Source: Proteiniphilum propionicum
GTDB taxonomy: Bacteria; Bacteroidota; Bacteroidia; Bacteroidales; Dysgonomonadaceae
Reading direction: 5' to 3'
NCBI RefSeq assembly: GCF_022267555.1
Contig: NZ_CP073586.1
Span: 1,364,001-1,428,000 of the forward strand
Length of the DNA stretch: 64,000 nucleotides
The notes beneath the pieces are model-generated. The model was given only the letters and a program-made list of their open reading frames with translations, was not told the origin of the DNA and did no database searches. How positions within the stretch are numbered: the first letter of the stretch is position 1; each line of letters opens with the position of its first letter. Of this stretch, positions 27,605 to 35,677 are shown in pieces. Made by a program: the position numbers and the translations under genes.

Positions 27605-27627
27605 CCGACCCTCATGCTTCGGGTCGG
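27605..27627. repeat. Hairpin CCGACCC-TCATGCTTC-GGGTCGG, copy 2
   Basis: Exact second copy of the 27487-27509 hairpin, 118 bp downstream. Confidence 0.75.
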
Positions 27628-27686
27628 ATAATCTCCTGCGCTCACTGCACGCACACCGCATCGCTCTGTTACCACTCATTCCGCTG

Positions 27687-27731
27687 GCCAGGTGGTTGCT
27701 CACTCATGCTTCGTTTCGACAACCACCTGGC
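27687..27731. repeat. 12-bp perfect-stem hairpin
   Basis: GCCAGGTGGTTG pairs with CAACCACCTGGC. The 21-nt loop contains CTCATGCTTCG, the loop word shared with its neighbours. Confidence 0.75.
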
Positions 27732-28230
27732 AGGCTCCATTCGCTCAATTTGCCCTTTCTGTGTTCATTCTCGCTCACTCAGTCGTTATGCTTCGCTTAT
27801 GCTACGCTCGTCAACTCCTTCGTTCACTTCATTCACACAGCTCAGCTTTTTAATGGCAAATGCTTTGTTACGTTCGTCAGGTGTTAATATGCTGTAGCCA
27901 AATCATCAAACCTTTACCCTGTCACCTTCCTCACTCACTCAGCAATTGCCAGTTTCCGATGCCTCTGAACAAAAAGTGCGCCACCCCTGCTGGGGGCAGT
28001 AGGCGTCAGGCGCCCTCATGCTTCGGGCTCCCTCCTTCCACCACCCTCGCTCCACTCGCTGCGGCTCGCGCCTTGTCTCTCCGCAAGGAAAAAACACGTC
28101 GCTGCGCTCCGCAGTTTTTCCTTTGCTCCATTCCAGCTCAGGGCTGCATAACCTGTTCACGACATTTCAACCACCTTTCTCAAATGATGTTATGAAATAT
28201 TATAAACATTCTCATTTAATCCAAAACAGA

Positions 28231-28272
28231 CAAGAAAACACACGTCGCTTCGCTCCGTGTCCTGTTTTCTTG
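28231..28272. repeat. Hairpin CAAGAAAACA / TGTTTTCTTG
   Basis: 10-bp perfect outer stem, an inner ACACG/CGTGT stem with a CC bulge, and the loop TCGCTTCGCTC. It is the last member of the cluster before umuD. Confidence 0.75.
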
Positions 28273-28430
28273 TTTCGTTCCAGCCGCATTTTGTTTGATA
28301 ATGTTCTACTAAATCTAACTTATACTATTTGAAACAGAATAAAGAAGTAGGAAAGAATAATTAAGCTAATTCCGCCAAAACAATATACTTTTTTAATGAA
28401 AAACTTTCTTCGTGTCCAGTTGAAAAAGTC

Positions 28431-28438
28431 TACATTTG
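28431..28438 (+). promoter_or_regulatory. Putative -7 element upstream of umuD
   Basis: TACATTTG matches TAnnTTTG. It ends only 4 bp before the umuD ATG, so the transcript would start at or near the first codon. The -33 element is weak (TTTC-like around 28405). Confidence 0.4.
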
Positions 28439-28442
28439 TTTC

Positions 28443-28877
28443 ATGCAAAAGGAACTAAACGCGCAGAAAATCGGACTCATTCATCCTGAAAGCTCTGAAC
28501 AGAAATATCCCTATATCGGAGATATTCAGGCTGGGTTTCCCTCGCCGGCGGAAGATTTCTTCCACGATTACATCAGCCTGGATGAACTGCTGATCGATCA
28601 AAAGGAGTCAACATTTTTTGCCCGGGTGACCGGCAGTTCCATGAGCAACGATTTCAACGACGGTGATTTGCTCATCATCGACAAGAGCCTGGAGTGGGAG
28701 GAAAATAAAATCGCTCTCTGTTTTATCAATGGGGAATTCACACTAAAACGCATTAAAGTAAAAGATGGGAAATGTTTCCTCGTTCCTTCGAACCAGGATT
28801 TTCCCCTTATCGAGGTCAACTATGAACAGGGGGTAACCATCTGGGGCATTGTCAAATATTCAATACGCAAACATTGA
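28443..28877 (+). CDS. umuD: UmuD-like LexA-family S24 peptidase
   Basis: 144 aa. An Ala-Gly cleavage site is seen at [11 protein letters not shown] (about residue 30). The catalytic Ser is in VTGSSMSND (about 61) and the Lys in FTLKRIKV (about 98), as in UmuD and LexA. There is no DNA-binding N-terminal domain, so it is the polymerase V accessory subunit, activated by RecA-stimulated self-cleavage during the SOS response. The gene overlaps umuC by 4 bp, indicating translational coupling. Confidence 0.93.
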   Translation: MQKELNAQKIGLIHPESSEQKYPYIGDIQAGFPSPAEDFFHDYISLDELLIDQKESTFFARVTGSSMSNDFNDGDLLIIDKSLEWEENKIALCFINGEFTLKRIKVKDGKCFLVPSNQDFPLIEVNYEQGVTIWGIVKYSIRKH

Positions 28878-30130
28878 TGTACGCACTGATCGATTGCAAT
28901 AACTTTTACGCCTCCTGCGAGAGGATTTTCAACCCCTCGCTGAATGGCAAACCGATCGTTGTTCTCTCGAACAACGATGGCTGCGTTATTGCCCGATCCA
29001 ATGAAGCCAAAAGCCTGGGCATCCCGATGGGTGCTCCGGCGTTTGAATATGAATCTGTTTTTCGCAGGAATAATGTAAAAGTGTTCTCTGCTAACTTCCC
29101 TTTGTATGGAGACATGAGCCATCGGGTGATGAGCTTGCTTTCCAACTTCAGTCCTCAACAGGAGATCTATTCCATTGATGAGTGTTTTCTCAATCTCGAA
29201 GGTATTAACGTGGATCTTCAACAATATGGACTGCAGATGAAGTCTCGGGTTGAGAAAGGCACCGGTATCCCTATCAGTATCGGCATCGCGCCTACTAAAG
29301 CACTCTCCAAATTGGCCAACCGGATCGCAAAGAAATTCCCGATCGAGACTGGTGGCAGCTATGTGATCGATACCGATGAGAAAAGGATTAAAGCCCTCAA
29401 ATGGTTGAAGGTGGAGGATATCTGGGGTGTCGGTAGAAGGAATGCGAAAAAACTATATGCTATCGGTGCCAACAAAGCAATCGATTTTGTGCAACTTCCG
29501 GAATCCTGGGTGCTGAAAAATATGACGATCGTCGGATTAAATCTTCAAAAAGATTTGAAAGGAATCCCGACCATCGAGATGCTTCCCGTGGAGAAGAAAA
29601 AGAGTATCGCTACAACCCGTACCTTCGAGACTGATCTCCGCACCTTTGATGAGGTGCGGGAGCGCATTACTACTTTCACGGCCATGGGTGCCGAGAAGTT
29701 GAGGGAGCAGCGATCACTTTGCAAAAGGATCGTCGTTTTTCTCGAAACAAATCGTTTCAAAGAGCATGAAACGCAATATTACCCATCTATTCTAATAAAA
29801 TTGCCTTTCCCGACTAACTCTTCACTGGAGTTGGTGAAGTTTGCCAACATGGGTTTGAAACAGATCTACAAGAATAACGTCTATTTCAAGCGGGGTGGGA
29901 TCATGTTGACGGATTTTGTCGATGCCAATGAATTCCAGCCATCGCTCTTTTTCAATTCAGATCCAAGACACAAAAAATTAATGAAGACCATTGACGGGTT
30001 AAATCAGAAATATAACAAAGATGTGGTTCGCCTCGCCACACAAGACACACGCAAACACAAAATGCGCCAGGAGCACCTTTCCAAACATTTCACCACCGAC
30101 ATCAATGAAATTCTTACCGTAGGAAAATAA
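28874..30130 (+). CDS. umuC: UmuC-like Y-family DNA polymerase V catalytic subunit
   Basis: 418-aa translesion polymerase. Opening [20 protein letters not shown] carries the metal-binding Asp; [13 protein letters not shown] has the second acidic pair. The thumb/HhH region ([31 protein letters not shown]) and a little-finger domain complete the family layout. The C-terminus ends in a short basic stretch. It forms an SOS mutagenesis operon with umuD. Such pairs are common on mobile DNA; the cassette array and phage-like genes nearby fit this. Confidence 0.94.
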   Translation: MMYALIDCNNFYASCERIFNPSLNGKPIVVLSNNDGCVIARSNEAKSLGIPMGAPAFEYESVFRRNNVKVFSANFPLYGDMSHRVMSLLSNFSPQQEIYSIDECFLNLEGINVDLQQYGLQMKSRVEKGTGIPISIGIAPTKALSKLANRIAKKFPIETGGSYVIDTDEKRIKALKWLKVEDIWGVGRRNAKKLYAIGANKAIDFVQLPESWVLKNMTIVGLNLQKDLKGIPTIEMLPVEKKKSIATTRTFETDLRTFDEVRERITTFTAMGAEKLREQRSLCKRIVVFLETNRFKEHETQYYPSILIKLPFPTNSSLELVKFANMGLKQIYKNNVYFKRGGIMLTDFVDANEFQPSLFFNSDPRHKKLMKTIDGLNQKYNKDVVRLATQDTRKHKMRQEHLSKHFTTDINEILTVGK

Positions 30131-30231
30131 ATTCTAAATTGTATAGCTCCTGTCTCAAAATAAATAATTATACTTGTAGTTCAAAACATAATTTTCTTCC
30201 TGCTTTCTCAAACTATTACACTTTTAGAACC

Positions 30232-30678
30232 ATGAAATCCATCCACTCGAAATCATTATTCCTGCTTTTATTCTCTCTGATCCTTACTGGTTGTAAGACC
30301 TATTTTATTCCTGTTGTAAGTTTTACTGAACAGATGAAAGACATCGATTCCGTCGAGTTGAAAACTGTCTACACCAAAGGACCCATGGGAGATGTTGTGA
30401 GTTATGAAACATACCCTATTGATTACATAAAATGTGTCGACAAAAATAATAATCCTTTCTTGTTGAAGAATAGTCCATCTATTGAGATCCGTTTCACGGA
30501 TAAGAATAATAAACGGACATATTTTTACTTTGATCAGATTTACGTTCAGGATGCCATTGTATTTGGAGATGGTTCAAGATTTATCAATTATCAGAAACAG
30601 ATCCCGCTAAAAGAGATCCAGAAGATCGAAGTACAAGACGGTCGTAAGAAATTCAAATACGTCGATAAAATCGATTAA
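30232..30678 (+). CDS. Small lipoprotein of unknown function
   Basis: 148 aa from ATG 30232 (MKSIHSKSLFLLLFSLILTGCKTYF). The frame is open further upstream, but this start gives a textbook lipoprotein signal with lipobox LTGC. The mature part is mixed alpha/beta with a charged C-terminus (VQDGRKKFKYVDKID). It is 100 bp downstream of umuC, with no recognisable family. Confidence 0.7.
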   Translation: MKSIHSKSLFLLLFSLILTGCKTYFIPVVSFTEQMKDIDSVELKTVYTKGPMGDVVSYETYPIDYIKCVDKNNNPFLLKNSPSIEIRFTDKNNKRTYFYFDQIYVQDAIVFGDGSRFINYQKQIPLKEIQKIEVQDGRKKFKYVDKID

Positions 30679-30739
30679 ACCACATTGTAGCCTCAACTCT
30701 GATTAATTCGCTTCTCATTCCTCGATAAATGAAAACCCC

Positions 30740-30872
30740 GCAAAGGTACGGTGGCTTTTACTGTAATCTTGCAAGGTCAAGCCCTCTGGGTTTCCGATGA
30801 AATCTCCAATTCCGCTTCCGCTGAAATCGTATTTCACCGGAAAACTTTGCCGATTACAAAGCCACCCTTTGC
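30740..30872. repeat. Long imperfect inverted repeat
   Basis: The left arm starts GCAAAGG, continues GGTGGCTTT and ends GTAATC. The right arm reads GATTACAAAGCCACCCTTTGC. The central 80 bp has further partial symmetry around GAAATC/GATTTC words. Confidence 0.6.
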
Positions 30873-30935
30873 TGGTCGCTAAGTTTTCAACTTATTCCTT
30901 CCCTTATTTATCCAAATTACTGAACTAAATCCCTG

Positions 30936-30978
30936 ACTATATTTCGGCAGTAATCTCGTCATACTGCCAAAATATAGT
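30936..30978. repeat. 17-bp stem hairpin
   Basis: ACTATATTTCGGCAGTA pairs with TACTGCCAAAATATAGT (one mismatch) around the 9-nt loop ATCTCGTCA. No T-run follows, so it is not an ordinary terminator. Confidence 0.7.
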
Positions 30979-31091
30979 TATGCCAAGACCTCAAATATTT
31001 GTAACACACGCTTTATGCTGGATCCAATAGCGTCGAACAAAATAGTACCGTCGCGTCGCTACAAATCGTACTGCGTGATTGTTCCGAACAA

Positions 31092-31147
31092 TGCAAAAAT
31101 CATTAGATTTTATTAGTGCATCGTTAGAGTATTGTTAGATTTTTGCA
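31092..31147. repeat. 10-bp inverted repeat
   Basis: TGCAAAAATC and GATTTTTGCA are separated by 36 bp that contain internal ATTAGATT/TTAGAT words. Confidence 0.6.
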
Positions 31148-31403
31148 CAACTCCAACAAGGCAACACATTGCAAAACAATGCATAATAACGTATCCTTCA
31201 CTAAGTTAACTATTCATCCATTACTCATTGTATTTTTATTCCCGGAGTGCTTCGGATAGATAACTAGGTTTGGTTACATGTTTCAACCAATAGGTACCAG
31301 CTTCATATCGATACTGAATCCGAATATAAACCGTACCAAGCCCGTACCAAGTCCGAATCAACTTCGAAAAACTGGATGTTTAACATTTTAAATTCAATCT
31401 ATC

Positions 31404-32042
31404 ATGGGTACAATTAAAAAAGGTGTGTTAGGTGGATTCTCCGGCAAGGTGGGCACTGTTGTCGGTGCGTCCTGGAAAGGCATCGACTACATCCGAAGCC
31501 TTCCCGCAAGTGTGAAGAATCCTCGTACCGAGGGTCAGGTGACCCAACGGACGAAATTCACTGTGGCCCTGGATTTCCTCCGGCCAATCGTAGCCTATCT
31601 CAACGTGGGTTTCAAACCCTACACCAGCAAGCAGTCGGCCTACAACGCCGCAATGTCCTACAATGTCAGCAACGCTGTAACGGGTACGTTCCCCGACTTC
31701 GAGTTGGATTATCCCAACGCGCTGGTCTCCAAGGGTAGTCTTCTGGGTGCTGAGGATGCTACTGCAACCGCTGCTTCAGGTAGCATTTCTTTCGCCTGGA
31801 CTGATAACAGTGGGGTCAGCAACGCCTTGGGTGCCGACATGGCAATGCCGCTGGCATTCAACATCTCGAAGGGTCAGGCTGTCTTCAAGACGAATGGAGC
31901 TGAACGTTCCACCGAGGCTGACGTGCTGACGATACCGGCTAACTGGACCGGTGACGACGTTGAGGTTTATCTGGGCTTTGTCTCCAAGGATGGTTCACTG
32001 GTAGCTACCAGTGCTTACCTCGGACAAAAGACGATTGCTTAG
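31404..32042 (+). CDS. DUF6266-family protein
   Basis: 212 aa with the characteristic opening MGTIKKGVLGGFSGKVGTVVGASWKGIDY and PRTEGQVTQRTKF. There is no signal peptide. The second half (from about residue 110) looks like a beta-sandwich. The family is widespread in Bacteroidetes and its function is unknown to me. Here it heads a co-directional set with a membrane/coiled-coil protein, an endolysin and a spanin-like protein, which suggests a phage- or particle-related role (inference). A strong terminator follows, so it is probably transcribed to high level separately from the lysis-like genes. Confidence 0.8.
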   Translation: MGTIKKGVLGGFSGKVGTVVGASWKGIDYIRSLPASVKNPRTEGQVTQRTKFTVALDFLRPIVAYLNVGFKPYTSKQSAYNAAMSYNVSNAVTGTFPDFELDYPNALVSKGSLLGAEDATATAASGSISFAWTDNSGVSNALGADMAMPLAFNISKGQAVFKTNGAERSTEADVLTIPANWTGDDVEVYLGFVSKDGSLVATSAYLGQKTIA

Positions 32043-32066
32043 GTAGTCGGATGATTTTCCCTAATT

Positions 32067-32093
32067 AACCGCTCCGCATTGGAGCGGTTTTTT
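32067..32093 (+). terminator. Intrinsic terminator after the DUF6266 gene
   Basis: AACCGCTCC / GGAGCGGTT, a 9-bp stem with a 5-nt loop, running into a T-run. Confidence 0.85.
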
Positions 32094-32126
32094 ACCGATT
32101 TCAATTAATCATATCACATTAATCCG

Positions 32127-32615
32127 ATGTTTGAACTGCTCGACATACCATCTGAATGGCTCTACACCCTGGGATCTTTTGCCGGTGGCGGTGCCCTCGG
32201 GGGACTGATCTCTTCCATCATCAACCGCAGGGAAAACAGACGGATCAAGCAAAGCGAAGCTTCACAGTCCGAAGCATCGGCCAAGCGGGAGGATGCCCTG
32301 GCCGCAACCGAGATGATGGGACTCCTGGAACGCACGGTCGCCCACATGGAGAAAATGAACTCTTACAATAAGTCCAACTCAGAGGAATTGCTGAGGATGC
32401 TGAAAGAGAAAGAGAGCATTAACGAGAAATTGAAAAAGGATATCGCCCTGCTCCAGTTGCAGATCATGGAAGATCACCGACGGATTACCGGTCTCGAGAA
32501 GACGGTAGAGCGTGAGATCCGCTGGCGTAAGGATGGGGACGATCACTACTGCATGGTGGAAGATTGTCAAAACCGGGTACCACCGCGTGGTACATTCAAA
32601 CGGGTTGAGGAATAA
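32127..32615 (+). CDS. Membrane-anchored coiled-coil protein, holin-like position
   Basis: 162 aa. One N-terminal hydrophobic glycine-rich segment (LYTLGSFAGGGALGGLISSII) is followed by NRRENRR, then a long coiled coil (about residues 45-130) and a C-terminal CMVEDCQNRVPPRGTF tail. Bacteroidetes prophages carry proteins of this layout next to endolysins. Whether it is a holin is unproven, since one membrane segment is few for a classical holin. It lies 83 bp upstream of the endolysin gene. Confidence 0.6.
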   Translation: MFELLDIPSEWLYTLGSFAGGGALGGLISSIINRRENRRIKQSEASQSEASAKREDALAATEMMGLLERTVAHMEKMNSYNKSNSEELLRMLKEKESINEKLKKDIALLQLQIMEDHRRITGLEKTVEREIRWRKDGDDHYCMVEDCQNRVPPRGTFKRVEE

Positions 32616-32697
32616 CTATAATTCCAACGGTTACTCAAAACTATCAACTCCAATTTTTCTTATGCAGCAACGAATCTAAACTCAATCCCTCAACATC

Positions 32698-33285
32698 ATG
32701 AACCGGCATCTTTTCTTTCAGGAAATCAACCGTTCGCTCTTCCTTGGAAAACTGAACGACCGCCAACGGGAGGGGATCCTCCACAAGCTGGCAGCGTTCA
32801 CCAAGTTCGAGGTGACCGACGACCGGTGGCGTGCCTACATGCTGGCCACAGCTTATCACGAAACCGCCCATACCATGCAACCAATAGAAGAGTGGGGAAA
32901 AGGTCGCGGGAAATCATATGGGAGAAAGATAAAACAGAGTGGACAGATCTATACCTGGCCGGATCAGATCTATTATGGCCGCGGCGATGTCCAGCTCACC
33001 TGGTTTGAGAATTACGAACGAATGGGTGATCTGATGGGCCTGCCGCTCCTGGAACAACCTGAACTAGCGTTGGATCCCGAGATCTCTGCCCAGATCCTGG
33101 TGGAGGGGATGATCCTGGGCAAATCCAATCGGGGCGACTTCACCGGACGCTCGCTAGAAGACTATTTCAATCACCACCGCGACGATCCCTTTGGTGCCCG
33201 GCGTATCGTCAACGGACTCGATAACGCCCATACCATCGCGGGGTACCATTATAAATTCCTCGAAGCAATCCGAAAAGCATCATGA
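32698..33285 (+). CDS. GH19-like chitinase/lysozyme (endolysin)
   Basis: 195-aa muralytic enzyme expected to cut peptidoglycan glycan strands. The GH19-type core is seen at YMLATAYHETAHTMQPIEEWG (catalytic Glu near residue 55-60), YYGRGDVQLTWFENYERMG and FGARRIVNGLDNAHTIAGYH. It lacks a signal peptide, so it would need a holin or another route to reach the wall. Its stop overlaps the next gene's start (ATGA-type overlap), implying coupling to the spanin-like gene. Confidence 0.85.
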   Translation: MNRHLFFQEINRSLFLGKLNDRQREGILHKLAAFTKFEVTDDRWRAYMLATAYHETAHTMQPIEEWGKGRGKSYGRKIKQSGQIYTWPDQIYYGRGDVQLTWFENYERMGDLMGLPLLEQPELALDPEISAQILVEGMILGKSNRGDFTGRSLEDYFNHHRDDPFGARRIVNGLDNAHTIAGYHYKFLEAIRKAS

Positions 33286-33959
33286 TGAACGAACAAAAAC
33301 TTACAGCTTCACAACACACAATTGTTGTACCAAATGCTACACCAATTTCTGCACCAGTGATTGTACAAGTGATTGCACCAAATAGAACTGCACCTTTTGT
33401 CCTGTTGCTCTTAGCAACCCTGCTCTTTCTGGTCGGCTGTAAACCCAAACAAATAATCACTGAAAAAGTGGTGACAACGATCGACAGCTCAGCTGTGATC
33501 TCTTTAAAGAATGAACTTCACGCAAAGGAAATACAAATTGAAAACTTCAAAACCGATTTTAGGCGCCTAAGAGATGAGAACAGCCGCTTGTTGAGTGAAG
33601 CCTCAAGTCACACGATAAACTACGACACCGCGGCCACTGTGGATCCCAACACGGGCAAATATCCCATTGCAAGTGAAACCATCACCCAAAGCAAAAGCCA
33701 AATCGATAAAACGATCAGTAAGTTTGAGATCCTCAACCAGAAGTACAACAATCAAATTAATAAGCTTGCCCAGGAAAACCAAAACCTTGAATACACCCTT
33801 GAAGCTTTAAAAGAAGAAAACCATTCTCTTAAAGAGAAAATCACTCCAACAACCGGATTTAATTTCCGACTATTCTTTGCAGGCATGATTTTCGTTGTTG
33901 TGCTTATAGCAATTGGTTTTAAATTCAATATATTAACCCTCAAAAAACAAGCAGGATAA
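33282..33959 (+). CDS. Spanin-like membrane coiled-coil protein
   Basis: 225 aa, overlapping the endolysin stop by 4 bp. A hydrophobic segment with a Cys (FVLLLLATLLFLVGCKPK, about residues 44-61) could be a lipobox or a membrane anchor. A long coiled coil follows (about 75-195), and a second membrane segment ends the protein (FRLFFAGMIFVVVLIAIGF). Coupling to an endolysin and the coiled-coil body resemble Rz-type spanins, but two membrane segments are unusual. The role in outer-membrane disruption is inference. Confidence 0.6.
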   Translation: MMNEQKLTASQHTIVVPNATPISAPVIVQVIAPNRTAPFVLLLLATLLFLVGCKPKQIITEKVVTTIDSSAVISLKNELHAKEIQIENFKTDFRRLRDENSRLLSEASSHTINYDTAATVDPNTGKYPIASETITQSKSQIDKTISKFEILNQKYNNQINKLAQENQNLEYTLEALKEENHSLKEKITPTTGFNFRLFFAGMIFVVVLIAIGFKFNILTLKKQAG

Positions 33960-33960
33960 A

Positions 33961-34090
33961 ATAACGGATGGCGGTATGGCCAGTAAGGGAGTGCGGGCGA
34001 TTCACTATCAAGTTACACCAAAGTTTGAGGCGGGCTACTGCGCTTCGCATACCAATGAAACCCTTATTGGCTATACCGTATTAGCGGCTG
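33961..34090 (-). repeat. attC-like site B (end of the CPBP cassette)
   Basis: Read on the minus strand, R''-like GCCGCTAATA is followed by the arm CGGTATAGCCAATAAGGG. The complementary arm CCCTTACTGGCCATACCG is followed after six bases by R'-like GTTAT. The site is about 130 bp, in the range of long attC sites. The stop codon of the CPBP gene (TAA) lies in R''. The R'' AAC has become AAT, so the site is degenerate. Confidence 0.6.
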
Positions 34091-34935
34091 GCATTTATGA
34101 TAGTGATATTATTTTCATTAATTATTCGATTTCTTCTCAACAATAAACCAACAATCAAATAGAATATAGATGTTATTATCCCGGTAATTGGTGAAATCAA
34201 TATTTCTTTACCGGATGCAATTGTAATATGTCCGTCTATTATCAAGTGGTTTATCAGAGAATCTTCAATCATGTGCAAAATTACAACAGGCCATATTGAT
34301 TTAGTAATACGATAAAGTTCAACAAACATTACTGACCAACATATCATTGAAAAAACCGCAATTATGGCAAATACGGCTCTGTCAACTGGTAAAACTTGGT
34401 ACATGTCCGATCTTGGAAGAAAAAACAAGTAGTAAGGCAAATGCCAAATTCCCCATACCCCGCCAACAATAAGGTAAAGCCAAACATCTTTTGTTTTAAG
34501 TTTTAATAGTTTTGCAGCTAAATAACCTCTCCACACAGATTCTTCAAATATATTCTTAATGAAATTCACAATAAGGGTGCTTGTAAATCCCATAAGATAA
34601 GCGGTTATTCTAAAATTCGAAAAATTTATCCATCCTGATAGTTTTCCAATAGCAAGTATGGATATTGTAACAACTGGGAAAATTAACAATGAAATAATAT
34701 ACCATTTGACGTTTCCCTTAAAATTAAGTTTTAATCCAATATCTTTCCAACCGTCTCCGGCAAAGAGCCTAAGTATTATTGTTGTCAACAGGGGTAAAAT
34801 CAACCAAACTCCCATTCCTAAGGAATCGCCATCGGTTTGCTGCTCAAGGGATTTGTCAATTAATAAACCAAGCCATCCACTTGCAACTGCAACTATAATA
34901 AATATACCTATGTTTTTAATTGGTTTTTTGTTCAT
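34081..34935 (-). CDS. CPBP-family intramembrane protease, in a cassette
   Basis: 284 aa with about eight hydrophobic segments. The Abi/CPBP motifs are present: IFEESVWRGYLA (EExxxR, about residues 132-143), GGVWGIWHLPYYLF (second conserved His) and LHMIEDS (third motif). Relatives process prenylated substrates, or act in bacteriocin self-immunity or stress response. The gene fills a cassette between attC-like sites C and B, with its start 38 bp after R' of site C and its stop inside R'' of site B, as in compact integron cassettes. Confidence 0.87.
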   Translation of the reverse strand: MNKKPIKNIGIFIIVAVASGWLGLLIDKSLEQQTDGDSLGMGVWLILPLLTTIILRLFAGDGWKDIGLKLNFKGNVKWYIISLLIFPVVTISILAIGKLSGWINFSNFRITAYLMGFTSTLIVNFIKNIFEESVWRGYLAAKLLKLKTKDVWLYLIVGGVWGIWHLPYYLFFLPRSDMYQVLPVDRAVFAIIAVFSMICWSVMFVELYRITKSIWPVVILHMIEDSLINHLIIDGHITIASGKEILISPITGIITSIFYLIVGLLLRRNRIINENNITIINASR

Positions 34936-34972
34936 TAGTTTAATACGTTAATTGGTTTTTGACTCCATGCTT

Positions 34973-35102
34973 GCCGCTAACGTGTTACGTGTATGGTGTC
35001 GTTTGGCGATTGGAAGCACGAACCTTTCAAACTAACACAAATTTTATTAAATGTAACACCCTTGAATTTAGCACTATCCGCCAAATGATTTATACACTTT
35101 GT
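34973..35102 (-). repeat. attC-like site C, major part (interrupted by the group II intron)
   Basis: On the minus strand the site reads, after removing the intron, CACTAGCGGTAAC-AAA-GTGTAT, a central stem-loop with TTTGGCG / CGCCAAA, then ATACAC-GTAACAC-GTTAGCGGC. Paired L boxes (GTGTAT/ATACAC) and R boxes (TAAC/GTTA) are those of integron attC sites. The R'' remainder TACCGCTAGTG (plus strand) is at 37046-37056, beyond the intron. Confidence 0.68.
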
Positions 35103-35677
35103 GTGCGCCCTGCATGAGCAGAGCGCACCTGCTGCAAGCAACAGTAAAATTTCAAAATTACAAATAATTTTGGTTAAACAATGCTCTAAGCAGGTGTATT
35201 TTTCCAGGGGGTGCAAGTCCCTTATGCACGGGGTCGTGCCCGAAGCATTAGCAAGTCGCAAGCTGGTTGTTGGTGACGACAGCAGTGAAGGAAGCGAGAC
35301 TGCAAAATCCGGTACTGACGAACAGAAACGGTATATGAGGCATAATTGTCTTGGGTAAGCAACCACATCATTGTAACGCCCAAAAGGTAGTTTGTGGACA
35401 GATATGTAGATACCGCAGGGATTGGAGGAAGGAAAAAGCTCTTACCGGGGGAGATCTCTAAGCAGTAAAATGTAATGAGAAGTCAGCCGAGGTCATAGTA
35501 ATTACGGAAAACGAGCCGGCAAGTGATAGAAATCCAGAGAGTCGGAGGTCTCACGAACGTAATGAAGGACTGAACGTTAAGAAGTTTTTAATGCGACATG
35601 GATTTTCAGCAATGAAATAGCCTGTAGCAAGCGAAACAGGGCAAGAGAAGATGATTAAATGAGCAAACAAAAACGAA

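Larger units (their letters stand above)
26977..28272. repeat. Cluster of at least eight hairpins with related loops
   Basis: Separate inverted repeats lie at about 26977-27021, 27031-27125, 27158-27220, 27487-27509, 27605-27627, 27687-27731, 28012-28028, 28085-28123 and 28231-28272. The stems differ in sequence, but the loops share motifs such as TCATGCTTC, CGCTTCGCTC, CGCTGCGCTC and TTCGCTGACGCTC. Between stems the DNA also repeats CGCTC and CTTCG words. Different stems with a common loop theme suggest selection for structure or for a bound factor. Confidence 0.7.
26134..28430. other. 2.3-kb stretch without credible genes, rich in inverted repeats
   Basis: No reading frame here resembles a protein; the open frames are short, low-complexity and rich in Ser, Arg, His and Leu. 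Two tandem repeat-like units at about 26.4-26.74 kb are followed by a cluster of at least eight hairpins from about 26.98 to 28.27 kb. GC content and composition change abruptly from the AT-rich DNA on either side. Confidence 0.6.
30679..31403. other. 725-bp structured non-coding region
   Basis: No credible gene. Three sizeable inverted repeats are present (arms at 30740-30768/30852-30872, 30936-30978 and 31092-31147). It precedes the DUF6266 gene, and its last 150 bases probably hold that gene's promoter. Confidence 0.55.

Noticed and set aside
26977-28272. CRISPR array
   Set aside because: The repeats are palindromes with different stems and irregular spacing, not constant direct repeats with uniform spacers, and no cas genes are present.
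26855-28332. Several overlapping plus-strand frames of 100-190 codons
   Set aside because: They run through the hairpin cluster, have low-complexity Ser/Arg/His/Leu composition, overlap in all frames and lack ribosome sites; they reflect absence of stop codons in pyrimidine-rich DNA.
35194-35220. Intron 5' end at GTGTATTTTTCC
   Set aside because: Starting at 35103 gives a better GUGYG end and restores a complete attC R'' sequence when the intron is removed; 35194 does neither.
34977-35366. A 129-codon minus-strand frame
   Set aside because: It crosses the attC-like site C and the intron 5' end and has no family resemblance; explained by those elements.
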